Below the pieces are notes generated by a model. That model searched no databases, had not been told where the DNA came from, and saw nothing but the letters and a program-made list of their open reading frames with translations. A program made the position numbers and the translations under genes. Positions 54,508 to 62,700 of a stretch of 64,000 bases of DNA are shown piece after piece. The stretch's first letter is position 1; every line of letters begins with the position of its first letter. Origin of the DNA: Acaryochloris sp. CCMEE 5410 (GTDB lineage: Bacteria > Cyanobacteriota > Cyanobacteriia > Thermosynechococcales > Thermosynechococcaceae); the NCBI RefSeq assembly GCF_000238775.2, contig NZ_AFEJ02000001.1, forward strand, positions 3,658,001 to 3,722,000, read 5' to 3'.

Positions 54508-54680
54508 AATCAAGGGTCACCAAGTCATTTCGCCAGCGGTTAGACGATTGGTACTCGTTTTACCTAAACTTGAGATCGCATTTAGAGGGCTTCATCTTAA
54601 CTGCAACTTTTCAATGCAATGGAGGGATAAGTTACTTTGCTCACGAGGCACAGTCGCGATCGCAAACACTTCTCAACTAG
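54504..54680 (+). pseudogene. Degenerate RelE-like toxin remnant
   Basis: A GTG overlapping the antitoxin stop begins KSRVTKSFRQRLDD, like the first strand and helix of RelE/ParE toxins. The rest of the frame to 54680 has no toxin features, so a deletion or frameshift is likely. Confidence 0.4.
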
Positions 54681-54725
54681 AATCAGACCATAGGCAACAT
54701 GTGAGACACACTAAGTAGGCTGTCT

Positions 54726-55295
54726 ATGGAAACGCTGACAATCAATGCCTCAAAAGCAGCATTAACTGAAGCGCAGTTTTACAATATTTGTCGTCAAAAT
54801 GAAGGATTGCGCTTTGAGATGACCGCACAGGGAGATCTAATCGTTATGCCTCCAGTTGGCGGTTTAAGTGGAAGTCGTGAATCTGATTTAAATGCAGATG
54901 TGCAGATTTGGAATCGACGCACTGGCTTAGGTCAGGTGTTTAGTTCTTCAACGGTATTTCAATTGCCCAATGGTGCGAAACGATCACCAGATGTTGCCTG
55001 GGTCGAACAAAGTCGCTGGGATACCCTGTCACGAGAAGCGCAAGAAAAATTTCCACCCCTGGCCCCCGACTTTGTGATTGAGTTGCGGTCCCGGACTGAT
55101 GACCTAGCTGTGCTGCAAGCGAAAATGCAGGAATATGTAGAAAATGGTGTGCGGCTCGGTTGGCTAATCAATCCCCAGGATCAGCAAGTGGAGATTTATC
55201 AACCAGGGAAAGATAAAGAGATGACATCGCTGCCAACTCAACTGTCAGGAGAAGAGATATTGCCAGGTTTTACCCTGGATCTACCGCAGTTTTAG
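54726..55295 (+). CDS. Uma2-family (DUF820) endonuclease-like protein
   Basis: 189 residues of the Uma2/DUF820 PD-(D/E)xK family, very abundant in cyanobacteria: LTEAQFYNICRQNEGLRFE, GDLIVMPPVGG, RSPDVAWVEQSRWD (catalytic Asp), FVIELRSRTDDLAVLQAKM (E-x-R/K) and LGWLINPQDQQVEIYQPG. The role is unknown. Its first 21 bases recur exactly at 57418-57438, showing a second copy once existed near the propeller gene. Confidence 0.93.
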   Translation: METLTINASKAALTEAQFYNICRQNEGLRFEMTAQGDLIVMPPVGGLSGSRESDLNADVQIWNRRTGLGQVFSSSTVFQLPNGAKRSPDVAWVEQSRWDTLSREAQEKFPPLAPDFVIELRSRTDDLAVLQAKMQEYVENGVRLGWLINPQDQQVEIYQPGKDKEMTSLPTQLSGEEILPGFTLDLPQF

Positions 55296-55350
55296 GGGTT
55301 AGGATCCTCACCCAGTACTTTTAGTACCTATTAAATGCCCTTACCGCTAT

Positions 55351-55746
55351 TCAGGCGGAAACCCCCACTTCAGCGCAGTTCTGGCATAGACCAAAGAATT
55401 CTAGGGTGTGGTAAAAGACTTGAAATTTCTGAGTTTGGGCAAGTTCCTGTTCTAACTCGTGGACTGGACAGTTCAGCAATGGCATGGAAATGCCACAGTG
55501 GACACAAGTCAGATGATGCCGATGAGCAGAGGCAATACTATAGACTGCTTCACCATTCGTCAAAGTACGCGTTTGCACCTTGCCATGCTGTTGGAGAACC
55601 TTGAGGGCACGGTAAATGGTTGCCAACCCCACTCTTTGTTGCTGCTTTTTTAATTCTTGGTGCAAATCTTGAGCAGAGAATTCTTGGAGAGTGGAAAAAA
55701 GGACTTCCAACACGCGCCGCTGATGAGGGGTTAGTTTCTCTGGCAT
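55351..55746 (-). CDS. zur: Zinc uptake regulator Zur (Fur family)
   Basis: 131 residues. Winged helix RRVLEVLFSTLQEFSAQDLHQEL and VGLATIYRALKVLQQHGKV; metal region SAHRHHLTCVHCG, LLNCPVHELEQELAQ and CQNCA (two CxxC structural sites). The lack of a long His-rich tail and the LTPHQRRVLE start resemble cyanobacterial Zur rather than Fur. AAGGAG six bases before the ATG at 55746. A Zur box 65-80 bp upstream implies autoregulation. It is the probable regulator of the four boxes in this window. Its 3' part is duplicated at 57512. Confidence 0.9.
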   Translation of the reverse strand: MPEKLTPHQRRVLEVLFSTLQEFSAQDLHQELKKQQQRVGLATIYRALKVLQQHGKVQTRTLTNGEAVYSIASAHRHHLTCVHCGISMPLLNCPVHELEQELAQTQKFQVFYHTLEFFGLCQNCAEVGVSA

Positions 55747-55810
55747 GCTCAACTCCTTACTGCACCTGGAATGAGAACAGTTTTTTGGCAAATCACAAGA
55801 CTATCAAACA

Positions 55811-55825
55811 TGATTATCATTCTCA
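55811..55825. promoter_or_regulatory. Zur box upstream of zur
   Basis: TGATTAT-C-ATTCTCA, a degenerate 7-1-7 site, with a further TATGATAAC ten bases on. Self-regulation is inferred. Confidence 0.65.
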
Positions 55826-55947
55826 TTTTATGATAACAGCCGTTCTTAAGAGACCGTCAATATTACGATTTAGCCCTAAGTCTTTTTGGGTTAACGACCA
55901 GAGGAATGCAGCTACTTCAGGTAATTGCAGAAGAGTAATTGTGGCCC

Positions 55948-57408
55948 TCACGGTAACCATTGTGGATCGATACCTGAGCCAACGGAATAAGGCTGCTGAT
56001 TACTACTGTCTAAGGGCAAAATCCAAAGATTACTGGTGGTCACTGAACCACCTTGATTCGTCTGAGCAATCTCTGGATTATCGGGACTCGCTTCAATCGC
56101 TTGGTCGAATAGCAACGCTGAACCATCTGGAGCAAGGGCCATAGTTGTATCACGCTGATTGGGTAGATTTAAGAGCCGAGTTTCTTTTTGGGTAGCTAAG
56201 TCAATTGTGGCCAGATACGGGATTTCTACATACTCTTCGCCAGAGCTAACCTGAGTAAGCAAGCAATAAAGTAACTGTTTTTTGGGGTCAAAGGTCGCTC
56301 TGAGAATTGAGCCGGTTGTCTTGAGCAGTTCGTTTTGCTGGCCCTGAGTCGTGACTAAGAACAAAGACTTGGTGAAATCGGGGTTGAACTTAAGCATCGT
56401 AGCGGCTGATCCGTCTCTTGCGAAGCTTAAAACCATTCCAAATTTGGGCAGAAACTCTAAGGGCTGATCATTCTCACTGCCTTCTAGGGGTAAGATGGCC
56501 AGTCCCTGTCCTTGGGCAATCACAAGCGATCGACTATCTGGGGCAATCAAGAAATTGCCTCCTTCGACCTTCTCTAATAGTTGGATCGATTTGCCTATGG
56601 GGAGTTGCCAAAGACTGACCTGGCCTAAGCCTGCCCCTTCTTTCAGTGCCCGCTGGACAACAATTCGACTGCCGTCTGCAGCTAAGTCGAATTTGAGAAT
56701 TTGATATCTCTGGTTATCCAAGACCTCTTCGATCTCGCCTGGGGGTTTTTGAGAACTGTTATTTAGATCAGGTGGATTGGTCTGTAACCCTGTCGTAACG
56801 GTGTAGAGCTTGGGGTTAAACTCTCCTTCCGAGACAAGACGCTTAGCCGTAGCAGCGAATAAAATACGATCGCCGTAGGGATACGGCTTAAATTCTGTGA
56901 CGACTAAGTCGGCAGGGGTCAGAATCGTTTTTTGGTCTTGGGTTAAATTCTGAAGAATTAACCGACCTGACTCTTCCCCATTCACACCGATATAGACATA
57001 GGCGCGATCGCGACTCCGAAACGTCCCCGAAAACGGCTGCATCACCTTGGGCTGGACATTGGGACTCAAGCCAACTTCCTCTACTTGGCTCAGCTGAACT
57101 TTGAATTCAGTCCCGTAAGGCATGGGCTCAGTTAGCGTATAGGCCAGTCGTCGGCCTGACCAGCTTAATTTTCCCGGCAACTCCGGGGTTAAGGTGAGGT
57201 TTTCTTCCACCTTAGGCCAATCCATCGTCCGATTAAACGACAAGATAAAAGCGGTATCTTCCATGCCAACCTGTTTCTCTTGCCAACTAAAGTCTCGAAC
57301 AATGGGTACTGAATGGTCACCCCCCATGATGATCAAGCCGATCAAGATGGTGAGAACGACCATCACGGTAATGGCAATACGATCTAGGGGGTAAATCCGG
57401 TACTTCAT
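55948..57408 (-). CDS. Membrane-anchored Ig-like/beta-propeller protein B
   Basis: 486 residues from the ATG at 57408. The order is the same as in paralogue A at 19638: membrane anchor (IAITVMVVLTILIGLIIMGG), FSWQEKQVGMEDTAFILSFNRTMDW, SGRRLAYTLTEPMPYG, and a propeller with LAPDGSALLFD and FARDGSAA turns. The longer start at 57438 runs into a 21-bp piece copied from the Uma2 gene and is less likely. It lies between zur and the FeoB-like gene on the same strand; a link to zinc is possible but unproven. Confidence 0.78.
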   Translation of the reverse strand: MKYRIYPLDRIAITVMVVLTILIGLIIMGGDHSVPIVRDFSWQEKQVGMEDTAFILSFNRTMDWPKVEENLTLTPELPGKLSWSGRRLAYTLTEPMPYGTEFKVQLSQVEEVGLSPNVQPKVMQPFSGTFRSRDRAYVYIGVNGEESGRLILQNLTQDQKTILTPADLVVTEFKPYPYGDRILFAATAKRLVSEGEFNPKLYTVTTGLQTNPPDLNNSSQKPPGEIEEVLDNQRYQILKFDLAADGSRIVVQRALKEGAGLGQVSLWQLPIGKSIQLLEKVEGGNFLIAPDSRSLVIAQGQGLAILPLEGSENDQPLEFLPKFGMVLSFARDGSAATMLKFNPDFTKSLFLVTTQGQQNELLKTTGSILRATFDPKKQLLYCLLTQVSSGEEYVEIPYLATIDLATQKETRLLNLPNQRDTTMALAPDGSALLFDQAIEASPDNPEIAQTNQGGSVTTSNLWILPLDSSNQQPYSVGSGIDPQWLP

Positions 57409-57511
57409 AGGGCTGTATATGGAAACGCTGACAATCAAGCATCTGCTGTGGGTTGTTTAGGGAATCTTCAGCCCAGGCGGAAACGACAAAGGCTCGCCGA
57501 ATCACCTTTCT

Positions 57512-57677
57512 TCAGGCTGAAGCCCCTACTTCAATCCGTTTTGGCACAGTCCCAAGAAGTCTAGGATGTGGCAAAAAACTTGAAATTTCTGTGTTTGCGC
57601 AAGTTTCCGTTCTGACTCGTAGACTAGGCAGTTCAGTCATGGCATGGAGTTGACACAGGTCAGATGATGCCGATGAG
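57512..57677 (-). repeat. Duplicated 3' end of zur
   Basis: Aligns with 55351-55526 from the same TCAGGC at the stop, through shared blocks CTTGAAATTTCTG and CAGATGATGCCGATGAG, with about 11 bases missing. In the zur frame it has stops, so it is a zur relic fused to the permease gene. Confidence 0.8.
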
Positions 57678-59347
57678 GGGTGTGCCTCGTTGGCTAATGC
57701 ACCTAAGCACCAGTACCCGCCCCAGGCCAAGATCAAGGAGAAGCAAGTTGCCGCGATTGCCTGGCGACCCATTAACGCCAAGGCAAATTGGAGAGACTGT
57801 TCTCGGGCGATCGTCAGGGCCGTGACTAAACAAGGCAACAAGACACCTGCCAAGTAGACCCCTGTGAGAATTTGCAGCGGTGTGAGAACGGAGAGGGTTT
57901 CAGGTTCAGCAAAGAGCAGCAGACCATCTTTACGAATAGAGGCCAGAATCATGGGCAAGGCTGCTTCTGGAGGGAGGCGAAAGATCTGCATTAGGGGATG
58001 AATTATAGATGCAGCAGCAGTCAGAAGACTCAGCTGATCTAACATCGATGCGATCAAGGTAATGGCCACAAAAATGGGAATGGCACTGGTAAAAAACTGA
58101 TGGAGGGTGCCCTGGGTTTCTCGCCAGATGGTGGCCCAGCGCGGTCTTTCCAAAAACGTGCGGTGTTCAATCATCAGCCGGTTGTGAGGTGAACGAGCCG
58201 ACTTGGGAGCAATCAAGCGAGTGTAGATCAGCGTTGTCACAGTGAGATAACCCAGGTAGGGAATCACCAAACTAGGCCGATGGGCTGCACTAAACACCGC
58301 CAGGGTGGCACCAAATTGGTAAGAACAGGCAGAACCAAAGGCAATTGCCGACATACATGTTTTTCGAGCGCAACTCGAACAGGCACGGGTACTGATCACC
58401 GCTGGCACATTACAGCCAAATCCCATCACGACCCGCACCAGATCACGTCCAGATAAACCCAAGGGGTGCAGCAGTGGATGGAGAGCCACCGTAATCCGCT
58501 CTACCAAGCCACTAGCCTTGTAAGTGCCTAGACATAAGGCATAGAGAATGACGGTCGGCACAGCCCAGATCCATAGCAACGGTCCCATGGTCAGCAAGCC
58601 ATAACGCCCAATCAGCATTTCCCTGGGCAAAGCCAGAGGTATATTAGCCAGAACATCTACTAGAGGTTGGAGCAGCGCTTGCATCAGAGGCTCGACCACT
58701 GCCGCAAAGCTATTGGCAAACCACACCGCAAGTAGGGTCGGTAGTAGTAGAAGACTGATCGCCACCAGCCAACCAAACTGTGGATGTTCTAACACCGTTG
58801 GTCGCGGTTCAATTCGCCATCCCGTGGGAATGGGTTGCCATTCTGGGGAAAATATAGTCGGCTCTTGCAAGGTTGCCCGAATGTCGTGGTGCTGGGCTGG
58901 GGTTAGATGTCTTGCATCAACGGGGATAAACGCCAGGTTAGAGTTCTGTTCCCAGCATTGAACACTCTGCTGGGTCAATCCAGCCTGCGACACTTTGTCC
59001 CAAAACGTGATCACCACAATGCCCCGCTTCCCCACCACCAAGGGCCATAAATCCGCTAGGTCTTCATCAATATGGGTGGCTTTGATCACCAGCAACACGG
59101 TGTCATGGGTGTCTAATTGTGCCAGTGCAGCTTGGGTGGTGACCCGATCAGAACGGTACATAATACCGGGGGTATCCACAACAGTTAGTCCGCCTCCGAC
59201 ATAGGTGTCACAGGCAATCGTAGAGCCACGGAAGTTAATGCTGTAGGGCAAACATCCCGTAAGGGAGGCAACCAGTTGAGATTTGCCTGTATTCTCTTTA
59301 CCAATCACGACGATAGAGCGCTGGGCGGGTGGGGTAAGTAGGGGCAT
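57512..59347 (-). CDS. FeoB-like GTPase-permease with zur-derived tail
   Basis: 611 residues. N-terminal G domain: IVVIGKENTGKSQLVASL, VVDTPGIMY; the G4 motif is degenerate (TFWDK). About eight membrane segments follow with the FeoB gate signature VMGFGCNVPAVISTRAC and a second gate half (IPIFVAITLIASMLDQL). Metal import is expected; iron in classic FeoB, but the zinc-cluster setting leaves the ion open. The last 50 residues after GALANEAHP are read out of frame from a damaged copy of the 3' end of zur (57512-57677), so the native C terminus is lost. Confidence 0.88.
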   Translation of the reverse strand: MPLLTPPAQRSIVVIGKENTGKSQLVASLTGCLPYSINFRGSTIACDTYVGGGLTVVDTPGIMYRSDRVTTQAALAQLDTHDTVLLVIKATHIDEDLADLWPLVVGKRGIVVITFWDKVSQAGLTQQSVQCWEQNSNLAFIPVDARHLTPAQHHDIRATLQEPTIFSPEWQPIPTGWRIEPRPTVLEHPQFGWLVAISLLLLPTLLAVWFANSFAAVVEPLMQALLQPLVDVLANIPLALPREMLIGRYGLLTMGPLLWIWAVPTVILYALCLGTYKASGLVERITVALHPLLHPLGLSGRDLVRVVMGFGCNVPAVISTRACSSCARKTCMSAIAFGSACSYQFGATLAVFSAAHRPSLVIPYLGYLTVTTLIYTRLIAPKSARSPHNRLMIEHRTFLERPRWATIWRETQGTLHQFFTSAIPIFVAITLIASMLDQLSLLTAAASIIHPLMQIFRLPPEAALPMILASIRKDGLLLFAEPETLSVLTPLQILTGVYLAGVLLPCLVTALTIAREQSLQFALALMGRQAIAATCFSLILAWGGYWCLGALANEAHPSSASSDLCQLHAMTELPSLRVRTETCANTEISSFLPHPRLLGTVPKRIEVGASA

Positions 59348-59754
59348 GGCAGATCATTAAACAGAATCGGACAAGATAACGCTGCTCTCTCCCCAGTAGT
59401 AGAGCCACTGGCGAAATCAGCATTTGTTTACATAGCAAAGCCTTTTTCAGCCCCCTAAATCCCCCATTCTGAGGGACTTTGAACCTATAGCTAAGCTGAA
59501 TAATAGGACCGAAGATCTCAAGCATTGTTCTCTCAAATCCGATTTTGCATATCTGTGCGGAGAAATAGGTAAAGTCCCCCACTGGTGGGGGATTTAGGGG
59601 GCGAGTGCAAGGGTGAAAGCCATCGATATAATCGCCCCATATAACTGGACGTGAATTTTGCCAGTAGTATCAGAATTGGGGGGCTGGAGGGTCTAGTGCA
59701 ATCCATAAAGGGTAAGAGCAGCTTCAGGTAGGATTTATGCAAGAGGTCTAGTGA
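59348..59754. other. Gap with MITE and IS-end relics
   Basis: About 400 bp between the FeoB-like gene and the flavoprotein. It holds the 152-bp repeat pair at 59451-59602 and, at 59736-59750, an IS-end-like ATTTATGCAAGAGGTCT that recurs at 43049-43062. No Zur box was found before the permease, so a promoter may have been displaced. Confidence 0.5.
59451..59602. mobile_element. 152-bp MITE related to DUF559 element
   Basis: The left arm GCCCCCTAAATCCCCCATTC and right arm GGGGATTTAGGGGGC match the 33-bp ends of the element at 46331-46822 with few changes; the 85 bp between have no gene. A deletion derivative mobilised in trans is inferred. Confidence 0.7.
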
Positions 59755-60876
59755 TTAGCAGATACAGTCGTTGTCGCAACAAGACAGGTCATCTAGAAAC
59801 ATGCCTTGCTGGCGGTAAGTTTCTAACGGTGCAGGGTCCAGGTCTAAACGACGTGCGATCGCATCAGCCACTACCGCAAACCGCTGACGAAATTTATAGA
59901 TAAAGCAAAAAATAACATCGTGATGACGGACTGAAGGGCCAACCACAAATAGACCTGGCGTCAGCGTCGACTCATCTTCATCATTCAAAATGGCATGCCC
60001 CCCTGACCACAGAAACAGCGATGCAATCTGCTGCAAGCTGGTCTCAAAACCAGTACAGAGAATCGGGGGATGAACCGTCAGCCATTTCTGGTATTCGCTG
60101 AAGACGGCATAGCCCTCTGACACTTTTTTGACTTCCTCAATGGAGGCATTGCCGATCAAGTCGAGACGACCCGTTTGATGGGCCAACATCACGCGCTGCA
60201 GCGTATAGGGTGACAAGGAAATACTCGGATCCGTCTCCTGGTTCCCCCACACCCCAGTCCGATCTAAAACCCTGACGCTCTTTCCTAAGGCAACTAAGTG
60301 GGTCGCGGCATCCATACCACTTTCATAGCCACCGATGATCGTAAATTCATCCCCTGGCAAATTTTTCCAAGAGCGAATCTGAGAATTGTGAATGCAATGG
60401 TCTGCTCCCAAAAATGGATTTAACTTTGGGTATTGGAATTCTCCAGCAGCCCAGATCACAAACTGGGTTTTGACGTCTCCGCCAGAAGTTTTGAGGATAA
60501 AGCCACGACACTGAGAAAGGGGCTCAATGTCCAAAACATCCGTTCCCGTCTTCACAGGCAACTGGAAGTGATCGACCACCGTTTGCAAGTAGAGGGCATA
60601 CTGCTGGCCATTGATATGTTCTCGGCGAAAGGCGATCGCTGGCGATGTTTTCAAGGTAATGGCATTGAGATCGAGTAGGCCAAAACCATGACTCGGAAAC
60701 GAGGGGGTGATTAAATTCATCTCCGCTGGCCAGCGACTAAAGGAGGCTCCCACCTGCTGCCGTTCCAACAGGATAAAGTTTTTCAGGCCCAGATCCTGAA
60801 GCGCGACCGCACAACCCACCCCGGCTGGCCCTGCACCGACTATCACCACATCATAGGAAGAAGTTGTCTGTTTCAT
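59755..60876 (-). CDS. FAD-dependent oxidoreductase with Cys-rich tail
   Basis: 373 residues. FAD site VVIVGAGPAGVGCAVAL, NAD(P) site FTIIGGYESGMDAATHL, and LFVVGPSVRHHDVIFCFIYKFRQRFA near the end, as in flavin monooxygenase/thioredoxin-reductase-like proteins. The last residues are SCCDNDCIC, a five-element Cys cluster (four cysteines plus a fifth) that could bind zinc or form a redox relay. A Zur box at 60911 lies 35 bp upstream. The substrate is unknown. Confidence 0.85.
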   Translation of the reverse strand: MKQTTSSYDVVIVGAGPAGVGCAVALQDLGLKNFILLERQQVGASFSRWPAEMNLITPSFPSHGFGLLDLNAITLKTSPAIAFRREHINGQQYALYLQTVVDHFQLPVKTGTDVLDIEPLSQCRGFILKTSGGDVKTQFVIWAAGEFQYPKLNPFLGADHCIHNSQIRSWKNLPGDEFTIIGGYESGMDAATHLVALGKSVRVLDRTGVWGNQETDPSISLSPYTLQRVMLAHQTGRLDLIGNASIEEVKKVSEGYAVFSEYQKWLTVHPPILCTGFETSLQQIASLFLWSGGHAILNDEDESTLTPGLFVVGPSVRHHDVIFCFIYKFRQRFAVVADAIARRLDLDPAPLETYRQQGMFLDDLSCCDNDCIC

Positions 60877-60910
60877 GGATAGACTTGCTGCCAGCAGGAT
60901 TTAAATATAA

Positions 60911-60925
60911 TGATTATCATTATCA
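60911..60925. promoter_or_regulatory. Zur box upstream of flavoprotein
   Basis: TGATTAT-C-ATTATCA with ATAA before and TAG after, a nearly perfect 7-1-7 palindrome 35 bp before the flavoprotein ATG. Confidence 0.82.
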
Positions 60926-60974
60926 TAGTTTTTTAGAATCAGCCAACGCTGCCTCAACGTAAGCAATGCCAGTC

Positions 60975-61508
60975 CTAACGGCCCTTGGACTTGCCAACGC
61001 CCTCATCCCATCGGGTACAGAACGGGTAAGCATAAGCCGGCGGGCCAAATTCTGTAGAAAATTCAAAATTGATCACCTGCCAGCGGGAATCAGCATCGAT
61101 GGCAGGGCTAAATTCTAAAGGCAGCCCATAGAGCCGGGGTTTCGCATAGTAAATCTGTCGCCACCAATCAGATTGGAATTCTAAATGGGGCTGGACTAGT
61201 GCTTCATATCGGCGAGCAAGGGTCAGTTTAACCGCCCGAAAACCCTGGTAATGCAGGTGATCAAGCACTTGGAAAACTTCTATCTTTAGCCCTTCTGGGT
61301 TGCGGTGCTGCTGATACCAGTTGCCCTGCCAGGGATACCAACATCGCTCCGTATCGAGGTGAACGAGACTGCCCGTTACCGGATCGGCTTCAAAGACCCC
61401 ATGACTCGGGCAAAGATACGCCTCGGTTAGCATCAGGGCTGGACTCTGTCGGCGGCAAATCGGACAGCTAATATGGATACCAAAAATGGGCCAATCTAAC
61501 AGGGTCAT
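60975..61508 (-). CDS. Cyanobacterial zinc-ribbon protein (TIGR02652-like)
   Basis: 177 residues. An N-terminal treble-clef/zinc-ribbon-like CPICRRQSPALMLTEAYLCPSHG leads into a conserved body (CWYPWQGNWYQQHRNPEGLK, HYQGFRAVKLTLARRYEAL, FGPPAYAYPFCTRWDEG). I associate it from memory with TIGR02652, a cyanobacteria-only family of unknown function. The ATG at 61508 follows the WD40 stop by 2 bp; an ATG at 61526 would overlap it. It shares the zinc-cluster context. Confidence 0.75.
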   Translation of the reverse strand: MTLLDWPIFGIHISCPICRRQSPALMLTEAYLCPSHGVFEADPVTGSLVHLDTERCWYPWQGNWYQQHRNPEGLKIEVFQVLDHLHYQGFRAVKLTLARRYEALVQPHLEFQSDWWRQIYYAKPRLYGLPLEFSPAIDADSRWQVINFEFSTEFGPPAYAYPFCTRWDEGVGKSKGR

Positions 61509-61510
61509 GC

Positions 61511-62665
61511 TCAGTCCAGCCCCCATTCGTCGTTTTCATAACCCAAACCTTCATAACCCAAGTCAACGGACCAAACTAACACTTCACCCCGTTGCCCCCC
61601 TGCGGCGAGACACTGTCCAGTGGGGTGCCAAGCCAAACATGAAAATCCGTCCATCGCGCCATCGAGCATCTGAGCAGCTTCAACCGCTGCTTTCCACAAA
61701 ATGACCCAACCATCTTCAGATAGAGAGGCAAGCAGACCTGTTTGGGGCTGAAACGCAATATCTAAGACGTTCGCAGTGTGGCTATCTAATATCCAACTTT
61801 GCCAGCCTTCGTCGGGTACTAGCATCGACATCGCTACCAGTTCACGGGTTGCAGCCGCTAAAATAGGGGAGCGATCTGCATCGGGTACATCGGCCCAAGC
61901 CAGTTGGCGGATCTTACCAGGGAAGCCCCGAATGAGGGTTGGTAAATCATCTTCTGCGGTGGAAGCCTGATTGATAAAGGACACCTTGGCCCACGTTAGA
62001 ATACTGACACTTAGATCTTGATTTGCTGTTGCGAGATAAGCCCCTTCAGCAGACCAGGATAGAGACATTGCTGGAGCCATCAGTTCCCATTGATGGAGAG
62101 GGTGATCCCACTGTGGAATCCGCCAAATGTTGACTAGGGTATTGGCTGCCACCGCAAGATGTTGCCCATCGGGCGACCAGCCAATGTCTTGAACTTGGGA
62201 AGCGAGTTCAAGAGTAGTCAGCATTTCAGCCCGATCAGCATCCCAAATTTGCACCGTCTTCCCTCGATTGAAGGCGAGTAAGTTGTGGTGAGGATGCCAC
62301 TGGAGCCGATCAATCCAGGCAGAGTTGCCCATTAGGATCTCTGAGGCTGGGGCTGTCTCTGTCGCCATCTCTATCGTCATGGGCCAAAGGTGAATCTGCC
62401 CTGCTTGGCCACCAGCTGCTAACCACTGGCCATCAGCGGAGAAGGCGATGTCATCGATGGATAAACCACTGGCATCTTGAAGCAATAGTGCACTATCGTT
62501 GTGCAGCAAAAAAACCTCTCCTGCCCCCGACGTCACCGCCAGGGTATTGCCAACGGGCGACCATGCGATCGCAGTAATGTAATCCGATAGTTGATGATGG
62601 CGACTCAGTTCTGCTAGGGGCTTAAGTAGGGGCATCGAAGATGGCGAAGGAGTGAGGGTGAACAT
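61511..62665 (-). CDS. WD40 beta-propeller protein of zinc cluster (2)
   Basis: 384 residues, about seven WD40 repeats with the same opening as the copy at 48407 (SDYITAIAWSPVGNTLAVTSGAGEV versus DDYVTAIAWSPDSQQVAACDGAGNV) and shared inner blocks (IRGFPGKIRQLAW versus MTGFPGKVRQIAW). A cytosolic scaffold. It lies between the Crp-like regulator and the zinc-ribbon gene, all on the minus strand, within 40 bp of each. Confidence 0.88.
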   Translation of the reverse strand: MFTLTPSPSSMPLLKPLAELSRHHQLSDYITAIAWSPVGNTLAVTSGAGEVFLLHNDSALLLQDASGLSIDDIAFSADGQWLAAGGQAGQIHLWPMTIEMATETAPASEILMGNSAWIDRLQWHPHHNLLAFNRGKTVQIWDADRAEMLTTLELASQVQDIGWSPDGQHLAVAANTLVNIWRIPQWDHPLHQWELMAPAMSLSWSAEGAYLATANQDLSVSILTWAKVSFINQASTAEDDLPTLIRGFPGKIRQLAWADVPDADRSPILAAATRELVAMSMLVPDEGWQSWILDSHTANVLDIAFQPQTGLLASLSEDGWVILWKAAVEAAQMLDGAMDGFSCLAWHPTGQCLAAGGQRGEVLVWSVDLGYEGLGYENDEWGLD

Positions 62666-62700
62666 CTTGTCAAGCGGTTACTTCATACATCATTCCGCCA

